Assembly (NCBI RefSeq): GCF_033958435.1
Contig: NC_134137.1
Span: forward strand, 255,238,501 to 255,302,500
Length of the DNA: 64,000 nt
Direction of reading: 5' to 3'
Source of the DNA: Carettochelys insculpta
Taxonomy: Eukaryota > Chordata > Testudines > Carettochelyidae
The notes under the pieces were generated by a model, which was not told the origin of the DNA, did not search any database, and worked only from the letters and a program-made list of their open reading frames with translations. A program made the translations under genes and the position numbers. Below, piece after piece: positions 10,990 through 21,840 of the stretch. The stretch's first letter is position 1. Each line of letters begins with the position of its first letter.

Positions 10990-11577
10990 AAGAAAATTCT
11001 CCTTTTGAAAACTATGTTGCACTTAGGTCTCTACTGAGAATGTTTATACAAATGATTGAAAATAAAAATGCAGTGTAACTCCTGCTTTAGGGCAGTTGAT
11101 ACATTTACTGTGTGGTCGGTATTTTTGGCAGGTTCATTTTATTTAAGCTGTGGAAAGATCTTCTATATTGAAAATCAGAACTATATTATGCCAGTACTAA
11201 CTTCAAGTACAGCTCCAGGGAACTGAAATTTAAATGGTTATTCAAATTACACAAAGCAGACACAGAGCTACTCTTTGATAAGAATCCCACAGCTGTCAGC
11301 TTTCCTGTCTTTGATAAGTTATGCATGGCAGAAAGTGGTTTATAGTTGAAACACATACCTAGTGGCGGCTGGGAGTTACCATTTTAACTGTGGGTGAACG
11401 AAAGACTTCTGGTCATACAGGAACTATGAGAAAGTAAGCCAAATATCAAGTGTCCATGTAAACAAATAGAGCGAATCTACCCGTTTATCAGTGAAAAAAA
11501 TATTCTGCCATTTCTCTGTGGTTTTATTCTTCAGGGTCTTAGTTATATACAGATATCCCAAACGGTTTCACATCACA
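10990..11577. other. Non-coding spacer
   Basis: AT-rich sequence. No feature recognised, apart from the ACA (11575-11577) that duplicates the target of the next MITE. Confidence 0.5.
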
Positions 11578-11807
11578 GGCTGTGTCTACACTACAAAAAT
11601 AACTTCAAACTTGCTTACTTAGAAGTACAACAAGTTGAGCGTCTCCACACACCCTCCTTCAAAGTTAAACTTTGAAGTAGGGTACTACTCCATTCCCAGG
11701 AATAGAGTAAGGACTTAGAAGTTGGGCTCCCTACTTCAGAGTAAGGGAAAATGTGTGTAGACTCTCTGCTGGCTACTTCTAAGTTATTTCCTAGTGTAGA
11801 CACTCCC
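11578..11807. mobile_element. Harbinger-like MITE, 230 bp
   Basis: Inverted ends GGCTGTGTCTACACTA (left) and the complement GGGAGTGTCTACACTAGG (right), followed by inverted AATAACTT blocks. Flanked by ACA at 11575-11577 and 11808-11810. The outer ~16 bases resemble the ends of Harbinger element 1, so mobilisation by a related transposase is likely. It has no coding capacity. Confidence 0.82.
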
Positions 11808-12149
11808 ACAATGAAATAAGTCCCCAGGTCTTGGGCCCGTGTTAGTGGAGTTCTAACTTCCTCTGATTACCAAATCTGATTTCTGTATGTATAGAATCTG
11901 TTGTATTACACTTGAAACTCGATTGGTCTGTCAGCCCCATCTACCTCTCATTATTCCACTTTCCACATCTTTCTGAGGTCTAAGCAAGAAATTAACTTCC
12001 TGAAAAACATGCTGAGCTTCTGGGACCTGTCAGAATCCATGTTGTAGTCATTTAACAACAGAGATGGGCTCAGAATTTGGATTCAGGTTTCGATTTTGAA
12101 AACTAGAAAAGTCTGAGTGCCTTAGATCCAGATGGCCACTTTGGGCAGC

Positions 12150-13095
12150 TACACTGCTATTAAGTATCAGAGGGGTAGCCGAGTTAGTCTGGATCTGTAA
12201 CAGCAACGAAGGGTCCTGTGGCACCTTATAGACTAACAGAAAAGTTTTGAGCATGAGCTTTCATGAGCACAGACTCACTTCATCAGATGCTGGTCTTGGA
12301 AATCTGCAGGGCCAGGTATAAATAAGCCAGAGCAAGGGTGGGGATAACAAGGTTAGCTCAGTCAGCAAGGGTGACTGTGTGGCCTGGGAGATTGAAGTGC
12401 TCTCCTACGGGTTTTTGTATATTGCCATTTCTGATATCTGATTTGCATGCATTTATTCTTTGACGTAGAGACTGTCCAGTTTGTCTGATGTATATAGGGG
12501 GGGGAATTGCTGGCACATGATGGCATAAATTATATTGGTAGATGTGCAGCTGAATGAACCCACGATGGTGTGGCTGATCTGGGTAGGTCCTGTAATGGTG
12601 TTGCTGGTATAGATATGTGGGCAGAGCTGGCAACAAGGTTTGTTGCATGGATGGGTCCCTGAGTTAGAGTGACCTAGGCCACACAGTAGCAGACTTAACA
12701 GTACCTATCCTACAGCAAAAAAATTTCAGGACCAGACTCCAAAGAGAAATTTCTGAGCTACAATTCATCTGCAAATTCGACGCTCTCAGCTCAGGTTTAA
12801 ACAAAGACAAACAAACAGGCTTAAACAAAGAATGGCTGGCTAAATACAAAAGCAGCTTCCCCTCCCTTGGTGTTCACACCTCCAGATCAACTGCTGGTAG
12901 TAAGCCTCACCCTTGCTGACTGAGCTAACCTTGTTATCCCCACCCTTGCTCTGGCTTATTTATACCTGGCCCTGCAGATTTCCAAGACCAGCATCTGATG
13001 AAGTGAGTCTGTGCTCACGAAAGCTCATGCTCAAAACTTCTCTGTTAGTCTATAAGGTGCCACAGGACCCTTCGTTGCAGGTACACTGCTATTAA
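12150..13095 (-). mobile_element. Penelope-like element with inverted terminal repeats and 14-bp TSD
   Basis: The insertion 12164-13081 is flanked by an exact direct repeat TACACTGCTATTAA (12150-12163 and 13082-13095). Read on the minus strand, a coding remnant (12849-12358) leads into a ~190-base 3' tail containing CATCTGATGAAGTGAGTCTG and GTTAGTCTATAAGGTGCCAC, ending GGCTACCCCTCTGATAC. The tail block is repeated in the opposite orientation at 12905-13081, lacking its outermost ~40 bases. Terminal repeats in direct or inverted arrangement and variable-length target duplications are known properties of Penelope-like retroelements. The copy is strongly 5'-truncated. Confidence 0.82.
12358..12849 (-). 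pseudogene. PLE polyprotein C-terminal remnant (GIY-YIG region)
   Basis: The minus-strand frame 12648-12358 ends with YIRQTGQSLRQRINACKSDI, then GEHFNLPGH. This is the arrangement of the GIY-YIG endonuclease that closes Penelope-like polyproteins (a Y-I-G-x-T motif, a downstream Arg-rich helix and a conserved H-F-N). The glycine of the YIG motif appears as R. A separate upstream frame (12849-12664) is probably an earlier piece of the same gene, disconnected by stops. No reverse-transcriptase domain is left. It is a dead fragment. Confidence 0.65.
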
Positions 13096-13999
13096 AGACT
13101 CATGGAAGACCTGGGCCACCTAATTTGGACTATGGAGCTGTAAAACTGTAGCATGCGTGTTTATGCTAAGTGCAACCTGAGCCCTGAGACTTCATTGGGG
13201 TGGATGGAAGCTGTGTCCAGCTGGATAGCTACATAATGATACCTGAATAGCTACATAATGATTTTTGGCCTGCATGCAAGCCCAGAGGGCCTGATTCAGC
13301 TGACCCAGGCCAACAAGGGCTGTGCCATAGGCCTTTTATTTAAGTATAGACATACACTTTGGAACAATTATAAATGAGAAAAGCTGCATTTTCAGTGGGA
13401 CAAGAATCCCTCATAAGAAAGGCCAGTGTCTTGAGATGGATGAATGAACCAGTGTGGAATAAAATAAGAGCTATTAGACTAACCTCCACATCTCCATATA
13501 CAGATTGGTACTGAACTTTGTCCATTATACTAAAATATTCTATTCTATTGCTTATACTGTGATTTTACATGTCTTTTCTATAGTTGGATTCTGGTCAGAA
13601 GCAGAACTGCAATGGGAAGTGCTAAAATATCTGAAGAAGTTTCACTAGCTTTCTCTTGAGGGAAGTTACTAATGTTTTAGTGATGCTTCTAGTAAATCTA
13701 AAGGAACAAGTCTTTCATCCCAATCTTGTCATCTCACCAGGTTTAGCTAAATGAAAAAATTGTCCAATCCAAATACCACAGTATATTCTACCACCATAAG
13801 GTAGAAAACTCCAATACATTCCCTTACAAGGCATACCTTATATCAATTTATCTCGAATCTTTAAACACTTTATGAAGTGGGTTTACAAGGAAAAGTATTG
13901 CTTTGATTTTATGCACTTGGATTGAATTCATGCTGAATGATGTTTATAATGAATGTATGGGAATAAGAAGATATGACTTCATCCACCTTCAATCATGCA
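13096..13999. other. Non-coding spacer
   Basis: No gene or clear repeat. AT-rich, with short open frames only. Confidence 0.5.
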
Positions 14000-14267
14000 G
14001 GCTACGATTACACTGGAGCCATAACTTGAAATAACTTGTGCAATTTGCAAAATGCAAAGTTATTTTGAGTTAACTTGTATCAACCTCTGTGCTGTCCAAA
14101 CAGCACTGAAATTTGAAATAAGTGGCTATTTTGAGGTTTCCGCTACCCCTCTCACAATGAGGGATAGTGGAAACAGAATACAGTGCTTAGCCGTGGCATT
14201 TAGCCATGGTACTGCTATTTCGGGATACATTCTATCTCGAAATAGCATCCATAGTGTAGCCCTAGCC
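14000..14267. mobile_element. TIR MITE (family shared with 35606-35933)
   Basis: Left end GGCTACGATTACACT, right end complement GGCTAGGGCTACACTATGG. The interior has inverted AAATAACTT / GAAATAGC motifs and a CTCACAATGAGGGATAG hairpin. Flanks GCA and GTA may be a decayed 3-bp duplication. It shares the order TTTCCGCTACC, ATGAGGGA, ACAGAATAC, GGGATACATT with the element at 35606, so both belong to one family. Confidence 0.72.
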
Positions 14268-15600
14268 GTACATTGACATCTTTTTTCAGCAAGTACTAGC
14301 ATTTATTATTAGTCAAACTAAATACTGAGTACAGAAACATCAAGTCAATAAATGCTGACACTTACCTCAGCAGGCCTGATTCTGCTCTTACATACAACAT
14401 AACTCAGGAAACATTCTTATCTGGCCCTCACTGACAGAGGTCTGTGGGAAAGAGATTTCCCATCCCAGGACAATTTGCAATATAGCTAACATTTTTTCAC
14501 GTTCCAAATTGCAACGAAAAGTCAATTTTAAACATTACTCAAACCCATCCTCTGAAAATGTTCAGATTATGCTTTGATTAATTCAACAGTTTCATGCCAA
14601 CTTTTACATTTTTAACTCCCTTTAGCATAAATAGCTATACTTTATGGGGAAAAATTTGTTTTGATGCAGAAAAATATATTTTCCCTCTAGAAAATGTTGA
14701 AAGGGGCCCTTTGGATAATTTTTCCTCACAAATGTCTGGAGATTTGTCAAATCAGACCCTTCTGTGCAAACAAATCAGTTTCAACAAATCTACTTCTCAA
14801 TTTAAAAAATTTCATCAGGATATTCCTGACCAGCTCTACTCAGTAGTGCATAACTTGGCTGCTGAAACATCTTCCACCCCTACCAAATCTTGTCTTTCTC
14901 CATTTAAATCCATCCAAATGCTTCTGCAAACATACTGTTGGCTCATTGCTTGACAAGGCAGGTGTCCCTCTTCCCCCTCTGCTTTTTATATCCCAATGCT
15001 CATTTCCCCCACTTCTGGGGTGCACTAGTGACAATCCACTAGTCTTCATCAGTTCTGCAATATTATTAAGCCATTACTCTGCCCCACAGGTAAAAATGCC
15101 ATTAATTCCCTGGTTGTCAAGTTTTCCAACAAGCATTTTCCTATCTTACTTTCTATACGAAGGACTCACCTTTAAGCCCACTTATGCTACAATGTTTACA
15201 AAACACCAAACAGTTATCAGAGCTGGTGTGCTATGGTCTTTGCTTTCTCCAGCATTCATACTGTCACTATTCTCTTGTGCTCCTCACTTTACCCCCACAT
15301 TTGTCTTAGTCCTCTATCACCTCTTGTCCTAAATTCTACTCAGCGGGGTTGTCTTTTTGTTTGCACAATGCCCACCCAGCCTTTTCTTGCTACTTCAAGC
15401 ACAAATAAAAAACAATGTTTGGTGAAATCAATAGTGTGAAATCAGAATCCATCCCCGTATGTCCTTAGAAACCCCATTTCACAGTTGACTCATCAGGAAT
15501 ATATTCTGCTTCCCCACGCTGGCAGAGGAAGTCCACATCAGAACAAGGCATAAGAGCCCTAGAAGATGGAAAATAAGAATGCTGGGTTCTTAGAAGCACA
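14268..15600. other. Non-coding spacer
   Basis: No recognised repeat. The open frames here (for example 14946-15332) have no known motifs and low-complexity composition. Confidence 0.45.
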
Positions 15601-15625
15601 GATGAAAGCTGCGTTATGGGGGTTT

Positions 15626-15798
15626 GTGATGCTGACAGACCCAGGTTGTCAGCACCAGGGAATGAACCTGCAACCTTAGGGGCTAAAGCCCTGTGTGATC
15701 TACCACAACATCTAAAGGCCAGCTGGCTCTCAGCCCAGGCTGTAGAGCAGAGACTTCACTCACCCCAGCATGTGGTCTCAGTGCCTTTTGGATATGAC
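15626..15798 (-). repeat. tRNA-derived SINE, copy 1
   Basis: On the minus strand a tRNA-like head has an A-box-like region (TTTAGATGTTGTGGTAGATC) and a B-box-like GGTTCATTCCC. Before the head (plus-strand right side) lies a constant segment containing AGAGACTTCACTC and GTGGTCTCAGTGCCT. The same unit recurs at 15877-16045 and 17258-17420 in the same orientation. Confidence 0.65.
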
Positions 15799-15876
15799 AT
15801 GCATCCCTGAGCTAAGGCACCACATCCCAAGCTTCTGAGACCTTCCAGCAGTTCATCCCAGGCAAGGCCCCACTTG

Positions 15877-16045
15877 TAATGCTAACAGACCCAGGTTGCT
15901 AGCTCAAAGGATTGAGCGCGTGACCCTAGGGAGCTAGGGGCCTATGTTCTACCACATGAGCTACAGGCCGGCTGGCGCTCAGCTAATGCTGTAGCACAGA
16001 GACTTCACTCTCCCTGGTGTGGGGTCTCAGTGCCTCTGTGTATTA
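15877..16045 (-). repeat. tRNA-derived SINE, copy 2
   Basis: Second copy, 80 bases from copy 1 and in the same orientation. The A-box region CTGTAGCTCATGTGGTAGAAC is well kept, and the B-box is decayed. It shares GCTAACAGACCCAGGTTG and AGAGACTTCACTCTCCCTGG with the other copies. The pair may be a tandem duplication or two insertions. Confidence 0.65.
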
Positions 16046-16790
16046 CAGGTAGATTTGCATTCAGAAATAAACGCATGTGGGAACCAACCTCTGCATGCAG
16101 CCCAGAGTCACATGCAATTTCCCTGCAGCCAAGTAGTTCTGAAGCAATAACTATGGAGAATCACAGAAGAAACCACAACATACAGAGGGAATTTTGAGAA
16201 GAAAAAAATAAAACCAATGGCTGACTATAGGTCAATCCATAAACTGTTCTTTAGGGATATAAATAGTAGCTGTATTGGGGTATCAGCTGGAAATGCCATA
16301 TAAAATCCTCCTTCAAAAGAATCAAGTCACAACCAGTTTTGCTTTGTTAACTCCATCCCACTTCTACAGGTATAATTCATGGCAAAAGAAGAAATGCACA
16401 GGGTGAAGTCTTGGACTCAAGGAAGTAAAACTGATTTCAACAGGCCTAGGATAATCCCCTGCAGAAAATAATATCCCAAGGTTTTAAAAGTCCAGTCTAT
16501 CCAATCTACTCAAAAGTTCCCTGTGGTTGCTTTCCCAGGCTTTCCTTTCATGTGGTTCAGCACATCTGTTGATCAATAGCTAGTTGGAAAATTAGCCCTT
16601 AATTATCCTATTACAGTCTCAACTATTAAACAATAGACCCCTGCAATTTCAGGCGCTATTCAATGGGAATATTCTGGCATGCCTCCTTCCAAGGGAGCAA
16701 GATAATAACCTTATCATTAAGGAATTAACCTTTTGCCTGCCAAAGATTCAGGCTGTACTCTATCCAACATTGGGCTAGCATAGAAGAAGT
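16046..16790. other. Non-coding spacer
   Basis: Purine/AT-rich sequence without recognised features. Confidence 0.5.
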
Positions 16791-17030
16791 TGTCCATGTG
16801 CGCTTCATATATGGAAGTAATCCCCATCTTCGAAAGAACTCTTCTTCCTAAAAAATGGAAAGTTTACTTTCGAAAGAGCCACCTCTACACTGCTTTTCTT
16901 CTTTCAAAAGAAGCTTTTTTGAAATAATATGCGAATGAGGTGCCAGATATGTAAATCTGTACCTCATTTGCATTTTCCCTCACTTGCATGCCTCTTTCAA
17001 AAGAAGAATTCTAGCATAGATGTAGCCTTA
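16791..17030. repeat. Degenerate TIR MITE fragment
   Basis: Contains TTTCGAAAGAG / CTTTCAAAAGAAG inverted blocks, an inner ATGAGGTGCCAGATATG ... CTGTACCTCATTTGCAT hairpin and a right end AGATGTAGCCTTA like other Harbinger-type ends here. The matching left terminus is not recognisable, so the copy is truncated or diverged. Confidence 0.5.
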
Positions 17031-17257
17031 TTGTAAAGAGAGAGCATGTATGTAAGGTCTTTTTAATATTTTCTCTGTAATGCTATTAAGTTTACCAGAC
17101 ACCACTCCAACATCAATAAGCACTCTGGTAAGTCCCTCAGGTCCAACACAAAGGTTTTCTGTGGCTACCAGTTCATAACTGGCTCAGAACAAGAATCCCC
17201 ATGAATCAAAAAGTGACTTCTTTGTGCAGTGTGGGCCTCTGATCTCATCCTAGCATA

Positions 17258-17420
17258 ACAACAACAGACCCATGTTGGCAGCAGAAGGGATTGAAGCTGC
17301 AACTGCAGGGGCTAAAGCCCTGTGCTCTACCATATGAGCTAAAAGCCAGCTGGCTCTCAGCCAAGGCTGTAGAGCAGAGACTTCACTCTCTCTAGTACAT
17401 AGTCTCAGTGCCTCCGGGGT
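17258..17420 (-). repeat. tRNA-derived SINE, copy 3
   Basis: The best-preserved tRNA-like head of the three. The minus strand reads TTTTAGCTCATATGGTAGAGC (A-box) and has a perfect five-pair anticodon stem CAGGG/CCCTG enclosing CTTTAGC (17322-17306), then a B-box-like GCTTCAATCCC. The anticodon position would be UUA. It lacks tRNA acceptor-stem pairing and is followed by the same non-tRNA segment as copies 1 and 2, so it is a SINE head and not a tRNA gene. Confidence 0.65.
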
Positions 17421-17878
17421 TACACCATTAAAATGGTTGATCAGCTGACAAAGGTCTCCTCCACAGGGCAAAGATTCAACAGATTGTATGCATACCTCTC
17501 CCTCTAGGGATTTCCTGGGAAACCCACTTCAAAAAATTCATTCTTGTCTGTTCCATTGTTTCTAATACTATTTTGAAGCTCAGAACAATTCCCAGGAATT
17601 ACCGTAGTCATGCTTCCCCCACCCAGGATATACATTCCCACAATTGTACCTAAACATGTGTAGCTTCAATGCAATGAATTCCTTTATACTTAATCCAGTG
17701 CGATTTATCTAGGAAATTGTGATCTCCCATATGTGGTACAGTAAGACTTTCCTTGGAAAGTCTGAAAAAACCTTTTTCTCTTCCCCAAAGGAAAATTAAA
17801 ACACAGGGCTCTGAGTCTCTGGGAAAAATCACTTGTCTAATAAAACAGACCACTTCTTGCAGCTCAGTCAATATGGAT
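17421..17878. other. Non-coding spacer
   Basis: Nothing recognised. It ends with GGAT (17875-17878), which recurs just after the next hairpin element. Confidence 0.4.
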
Positions 17879-18312
17879 AACCGTGTCTACCCTACCCCTC
17901 TCTTTCGGAAGGGGTATTTAAATGGCTTAGATCAGAACTGATTAACGAGGTGCTGATATGAATATTCAGCACCTCATTAGCATAATGGCAGCCAGTCGCA
18001 CTTCAAAAGTACTGCTTTCAAAATTCCAACTGGCTGTGTAGATATGGGTGCTTCGAAATAAACCCCAGCTTCTGAAATTCTCTTATTCCCAAAAAGAATT
18101 GGGAGCAAGGGGATTTCTAAGTCTGGGGTTTATTTCAAACCGCCCATGTCTACACAGCCAGCTTGCATTTTGAAAGCACCAATTTCAAAGTGCAACTGGC
18201 TTCCATTATGCTAATGAGGTGCTGAATATTCATATCAGCACCTCATTAACCCATTCCGATCCTTGTCATTTCAATACCCCTTCTGAAAGGGAGGGGTAGT
18301 GTAGACATGGCT
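17879..18312. mobile_element. Long palindromic MITE (hairpin), ~434 bp
   Basis: Nearly the whole element folds on itself. The ends are CCGTGTCTACCCTACCCCTC and the complement CCATGTCTACACTACCCCTC. Inverted blocks in order are TCAGCACCTCATTAGCATAATGG, the CTTCAAAAGT/GCACTT arm, CAACTGGCTGTGTAGATATGG, GAAATAAACCCCAG, and a centre around CCCAAAAAGAATTGGG. GGAT occurs on both sides (17875-17878, 18313-18316) and may be the target duplication. It has no coding capacity. Confidence 0.8.
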
Positions 18313-18887
18313 GGATTTGTTCAAATGAGCAATGAATTTCTCTTCCTTGATGAGAGTTGTTGTTGACGAGAGAAAGTCTCTTTGGAAAGGAAAGGATGCA
18401 CACCCAGGTGAAAAAGGGGTGCAGGGCAGGGGTGAGCTTTAACAGGTCAATGCAGACCGGTACATTGCCTTTTATTATTCTTTTCTAAATGTACTTCAAA
18501 GCTAGGTAAATTATTTTGACAGGAGAGCTGGTGGAGGGAAATTTCCTATGCAAATAGGGTGTAAAAACCTCTCTCTTTTCAGTCAAGCCAAAGTCATTTG
18601 GAGATCCATTAATAAGAAGCAGAAGAGAAGTATGCTTGATAGCTCATATTCTTGAGTTTTTCCAGGTTGTGTTTGGAACAGCACTAAAGGGGTAGTTGAG
18701 CGATCATCTACATTTTCTTCATCCCTGGGGTGGTTGGATCCAGGCTGTCCCTCAGCCCCAGAGATGGTAGTCAGTTGTCTCACCTGGAAACAGTGCAACA
18801 GCATTTCAGCCACTCCCCCGATTCCTATGCATATCAGCTGAGAAATCCCCCATGGCTGCTTTGTACCACCAGACAGCTATAAAACTA
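18313..18887. other. Non-coding spacer
   Basis: No recognised features. Confidence 0.45.
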
Positions 18888-19245
18888 AGGTGACCATCCA
18901 TCCCATTTTTGGTGGGACTGTCCTGTATTTGTGACTCTAGAAAAGTGTCCTTACTTATTTTAGAAAAGGGACTAATTGTCCCATATTTTCTGCAGCTGCT
19001 CCATCCCTGCAGCCACTGAGGCTCGGGGAAAGCAGGAAGGTGGGAAGGAAGAGCTGTGGCTGCCCCATCCCTGCAGCTTCCTTGGGGCTCCCATGAACGC
19101 TGGGGAATGCTGCAGCCTGGGGCTCAGGGAGAGCAGGTGGCTGATGCCTCCTTCCTGGCTCCCAGGATTTGGAGGAGCCGGGAGGAACCGCCCCTTCTGC
19201 CATATCTCCAGGTCTTGTATTTGGGACAGGGAGATATGGTCGCCC
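18888..19245 (-). mobile_element. TIR element with GGTGACCAT ends, copy 1
   Basis: Left end GGTGACCATCCATCCC, right end complement GGGCGACCATATCTCCCTGT. The interior is GC-rich. The right end matches the left end of the copy at 37486-37874 over about 35 bases (GACCATATCTCCCTGT, CCAAATAC), so the two copies are in opposite orientation. It is non-autonomous and the superfamily is not determined by eye. GC-rich open frames on both strands are by-products. Confidence 0.72.
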
Positions 19246-20771
19246 TATGTAAAACAGGTGTGACCTGTGCCAAGATCTGGCACTTTCTGAACTTATTGGG
19301 CCTGACTCATTTTTCACTTACTTTAATGTAAATCAGGAGCTTCCCTACTGAAATTGACAGCAATGTATGAGTGCAGAGAATTAGGCCCTGGCTTGAAAAT
19401 GGATTATGCTTGCATAGACACAAGATATGTACTACTGGATTGGAAAAGTGTTTCATCTAGGATGATATTCAGTCCTCCAATAGTGGCCAGAGCCAGATGC
19501 TACAGGTGACAGTGCACAAATCCCTGCAGCACTTTTATTTACTGCAATAATATCATAGTACATGAAGCAGTGCAGACTAATGCTTAGCTAAGTGATTCAG
19601 TCTGCTTTAAAATCAGATGCAGTGGCCCAAATATATATTAAAATTCAAGAAAGCAGATTTAATAAAACCCTGGGGCTACACATGGACAGAACTCCCTTGC
19701 TTACCAGCACACATGTAAATGGGACTGGGCATTTTACCATGAGTGAAATGGTAATATTTATAGGTAAAAGGATCACATAAATATTACACGGATGACTGCC
19801 AGAAGTGTGATTTTGAACACAGGCTTATGTCAACTTAGTGGAAAGTGTCACAGAATCTGTAGGTAACTGCCAAAATATCTGGATACTATCACCCTATTTG
19901 TCATAGTGAAGGCAAGAAGGAAAAAAAGGTCACAAAAATATGTGAAGAAAAAACATATTATTGGTCAACCTAAATAGCTCAGGACACCCCAAATCAATTT
20001 GGCATCCCTACTGAAGCATTCACACAATGACCTACACTTTCATTAACAAAGTCAAGTTTTAAGCCATAAGACACCTATTCAGAAGTTTATCTGATGTAAG
20101 AAAAGCTGCAAGTCAGCAGTATTAAAATGTTGCAGATTCAAGATGCAAGAGGGAAAAAAAACAGTGGTACCCGCTAACATATTCAGGTTACTAATAACCC
20201 ATTGAAAGGCCAGTCTCCATTCTAAGAACTAAATTTTAAAGAAGACAGATGTTTCTAAATTACATTAATGTTTCTAGAGTTATACTGCAAACACCTGATT
20301 ATTAATCCACTAGGGTATGAGCTGAAATGACAGGAGAGACTTCGGCCAAGGAGGAACTGTGGAGAACCTTGACTGTGAGAACGTGGAACTAATTTCAGTG
20401 CAAAAACATAGAGGGAACTAGAGAAGAGGTCACATGAGGAGCTGTGGACAGACTAAGAAAAGAAGAGATGTTTGTGTAAGGCAAGATAGCAGGGAAGCCA
20501 AGGAGGCTATTACAGTCAAGAAGAGAAATGCCCTAGTCATAATCAATTAAACAATGTTTGATTTTAGACATTTCAAAAGACAATATTGGAGGGTCGAGCA
20601 GAAAGAAGTTTTGTTTTATTTCCTGGAAAGAATAAGGCTCTTTTCTGCAAATTTGTTCAATAGTATAAGAAAATCAATATAACAAGGGCATGTAATTTAG
20701 TCTATGAAGAATTGAACCCCGGCCTACATGACTGTGTGTTGTCCGTTACTGTGCTACACTGTGCTCTGTTA
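19246..20771. other. AT-rich spacer
   Basis: No gene or repeat recognised. Confidence 0.45.
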
Positions 20772-21149
20772 GGCTGTGGCCACACATGGCCAAAACTTCG
20801 AAATGGTCAAATCAAAGAATATTAATGAGACATTGAAATGAATATTCAGCGCCTCATTAGCATGCTGCCCACTGTGGTGCTTCGAAAGTGATGCTTTCGA
20901 ATGTGCGCAGCTCAGCTTTACAGGGGTCCTTTTCGAAGAGGAATAAGGGGATTTCAAAATGTGCAGGGTCCTTTTGAAAAGGACCCCATGTAGCTGAGCT
21001 GTGCGCATTCGAAAGTGGCATTTTCAAAGTGCTGTGGCCAGCAACATGCTAATGAGGTGCTGAATATTCATTTCAGTGTCTCATTAGTATTCCTCGATTT
21101 GGCCATTAGCATGGCCATTTCGAAGTTTTGGCCAAGTGTGGCCACAGCC
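20772..21149. mobile_element. Long palindromic MITE (hairpin), 378 bp
   Basis: Ends GGCTGTGGCCACACATGGCC and complement GGCTGTGGCCACACTTGGCC. Arms include TTCGAAATGG, the GAATATTCAGCGCCTCATTAGC block, CTTCGAAAGTG, GCGCAGCTCAGCT and GGGTCCTTTTCGAA around a centre near 20950. Flanks TTA/ATA may be a decayed 3-bp duplication. It is structurally the same class as 17879 and 38964 but with different outer arms. Confidence 0.82.
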
Positions 21150-21344
21150 ATAGAGAACAGAATGTGCTCTACATGTTACACCACAGTGACTTGCTTGTTG
21201 AGTGGGGCATCTTGCTGGCAGCACGTGACACTGGTGTTCCAAGCTCTACAATAGCTGTCTATTAGCCTCAGGTCAAGTGGGGAGGTTACATCTTCCCTGA
21301 AGAGTCAGTGTGGGGTGGTCAGTATCTGTGCACCCAAGTTAGCC

Positions 21345-21840
21345 TAGCCTGTGTGTGAGCAGCAGCACCGCCAGGCCCTGTACACATTATTGTGTCCTTG
21401 TTGGTGGACATCTGCACTCGAGTGTTTTTTCAATAGTGTTGTTGTTGACAAAACCAGTGCCCCATCCACACTAAAAACGCATTCTGTTGACGTACTGTTG
21501 ACAGAACTCAGCACTTTTGTTGACAGCCTTCTGCCTTCCCCCACATGAGGCACAACACCTTTCTCGACAGAATCTGTCAGCAAAAAAGCTGTGTGGATGG
21601 TCTGGGGGACCCTCTGTCAACAGACAGGGCTTCTTAGTCACTGAGCAGCCATGTCTGCTCTGCTTTCAGTCAGCCATTTTTGCCAGGAGACCAGCCAAGC
21701 AGTCTGGCCACTCTGTCAACAGAGTGGATCACTTTTTCTATCTGCTTTTGTATGTGGACACACTCTGTCAACAGAAGTTCTGTTGGAAGATGTCTTCCAA
21801 CAGTGACTTCTCTCAGCAGATCATTGTAGTGTAGACCTCA
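21345..21840. repeat. GTTGACAG-motif repeat (DNA transposon-like)
   Basis: A ~500-base segment peppered on both strands with GTTGACAGA / CTGTCAACAGA motifs (at least eight). The right end has GTAGTGTAGACCTCAG, which resembles a terminal repeat. The left terminus is unclear. Subterminal arrays of a short motif are typical transposase-binding arrangements in hAT-like and related elements. The superfamily is unassigned. Confidence 0.5.

Noticed and set aside
17306..17322. Possible suppressor-type tRNA gene (UUA anticodon)
   Set aside because: The anticodon stem is good, but the acceptor stem does not pair, and the unit repeats three times with a common non-tRNA body, which marks a SINE.
15000..17500. 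CRISPR-like repeated units
   Set aside because: Three ~165-base units with irregular spacing and diverged copies are SINEs. No short identical repeats with regular unique spacers occur anywhere in the window.
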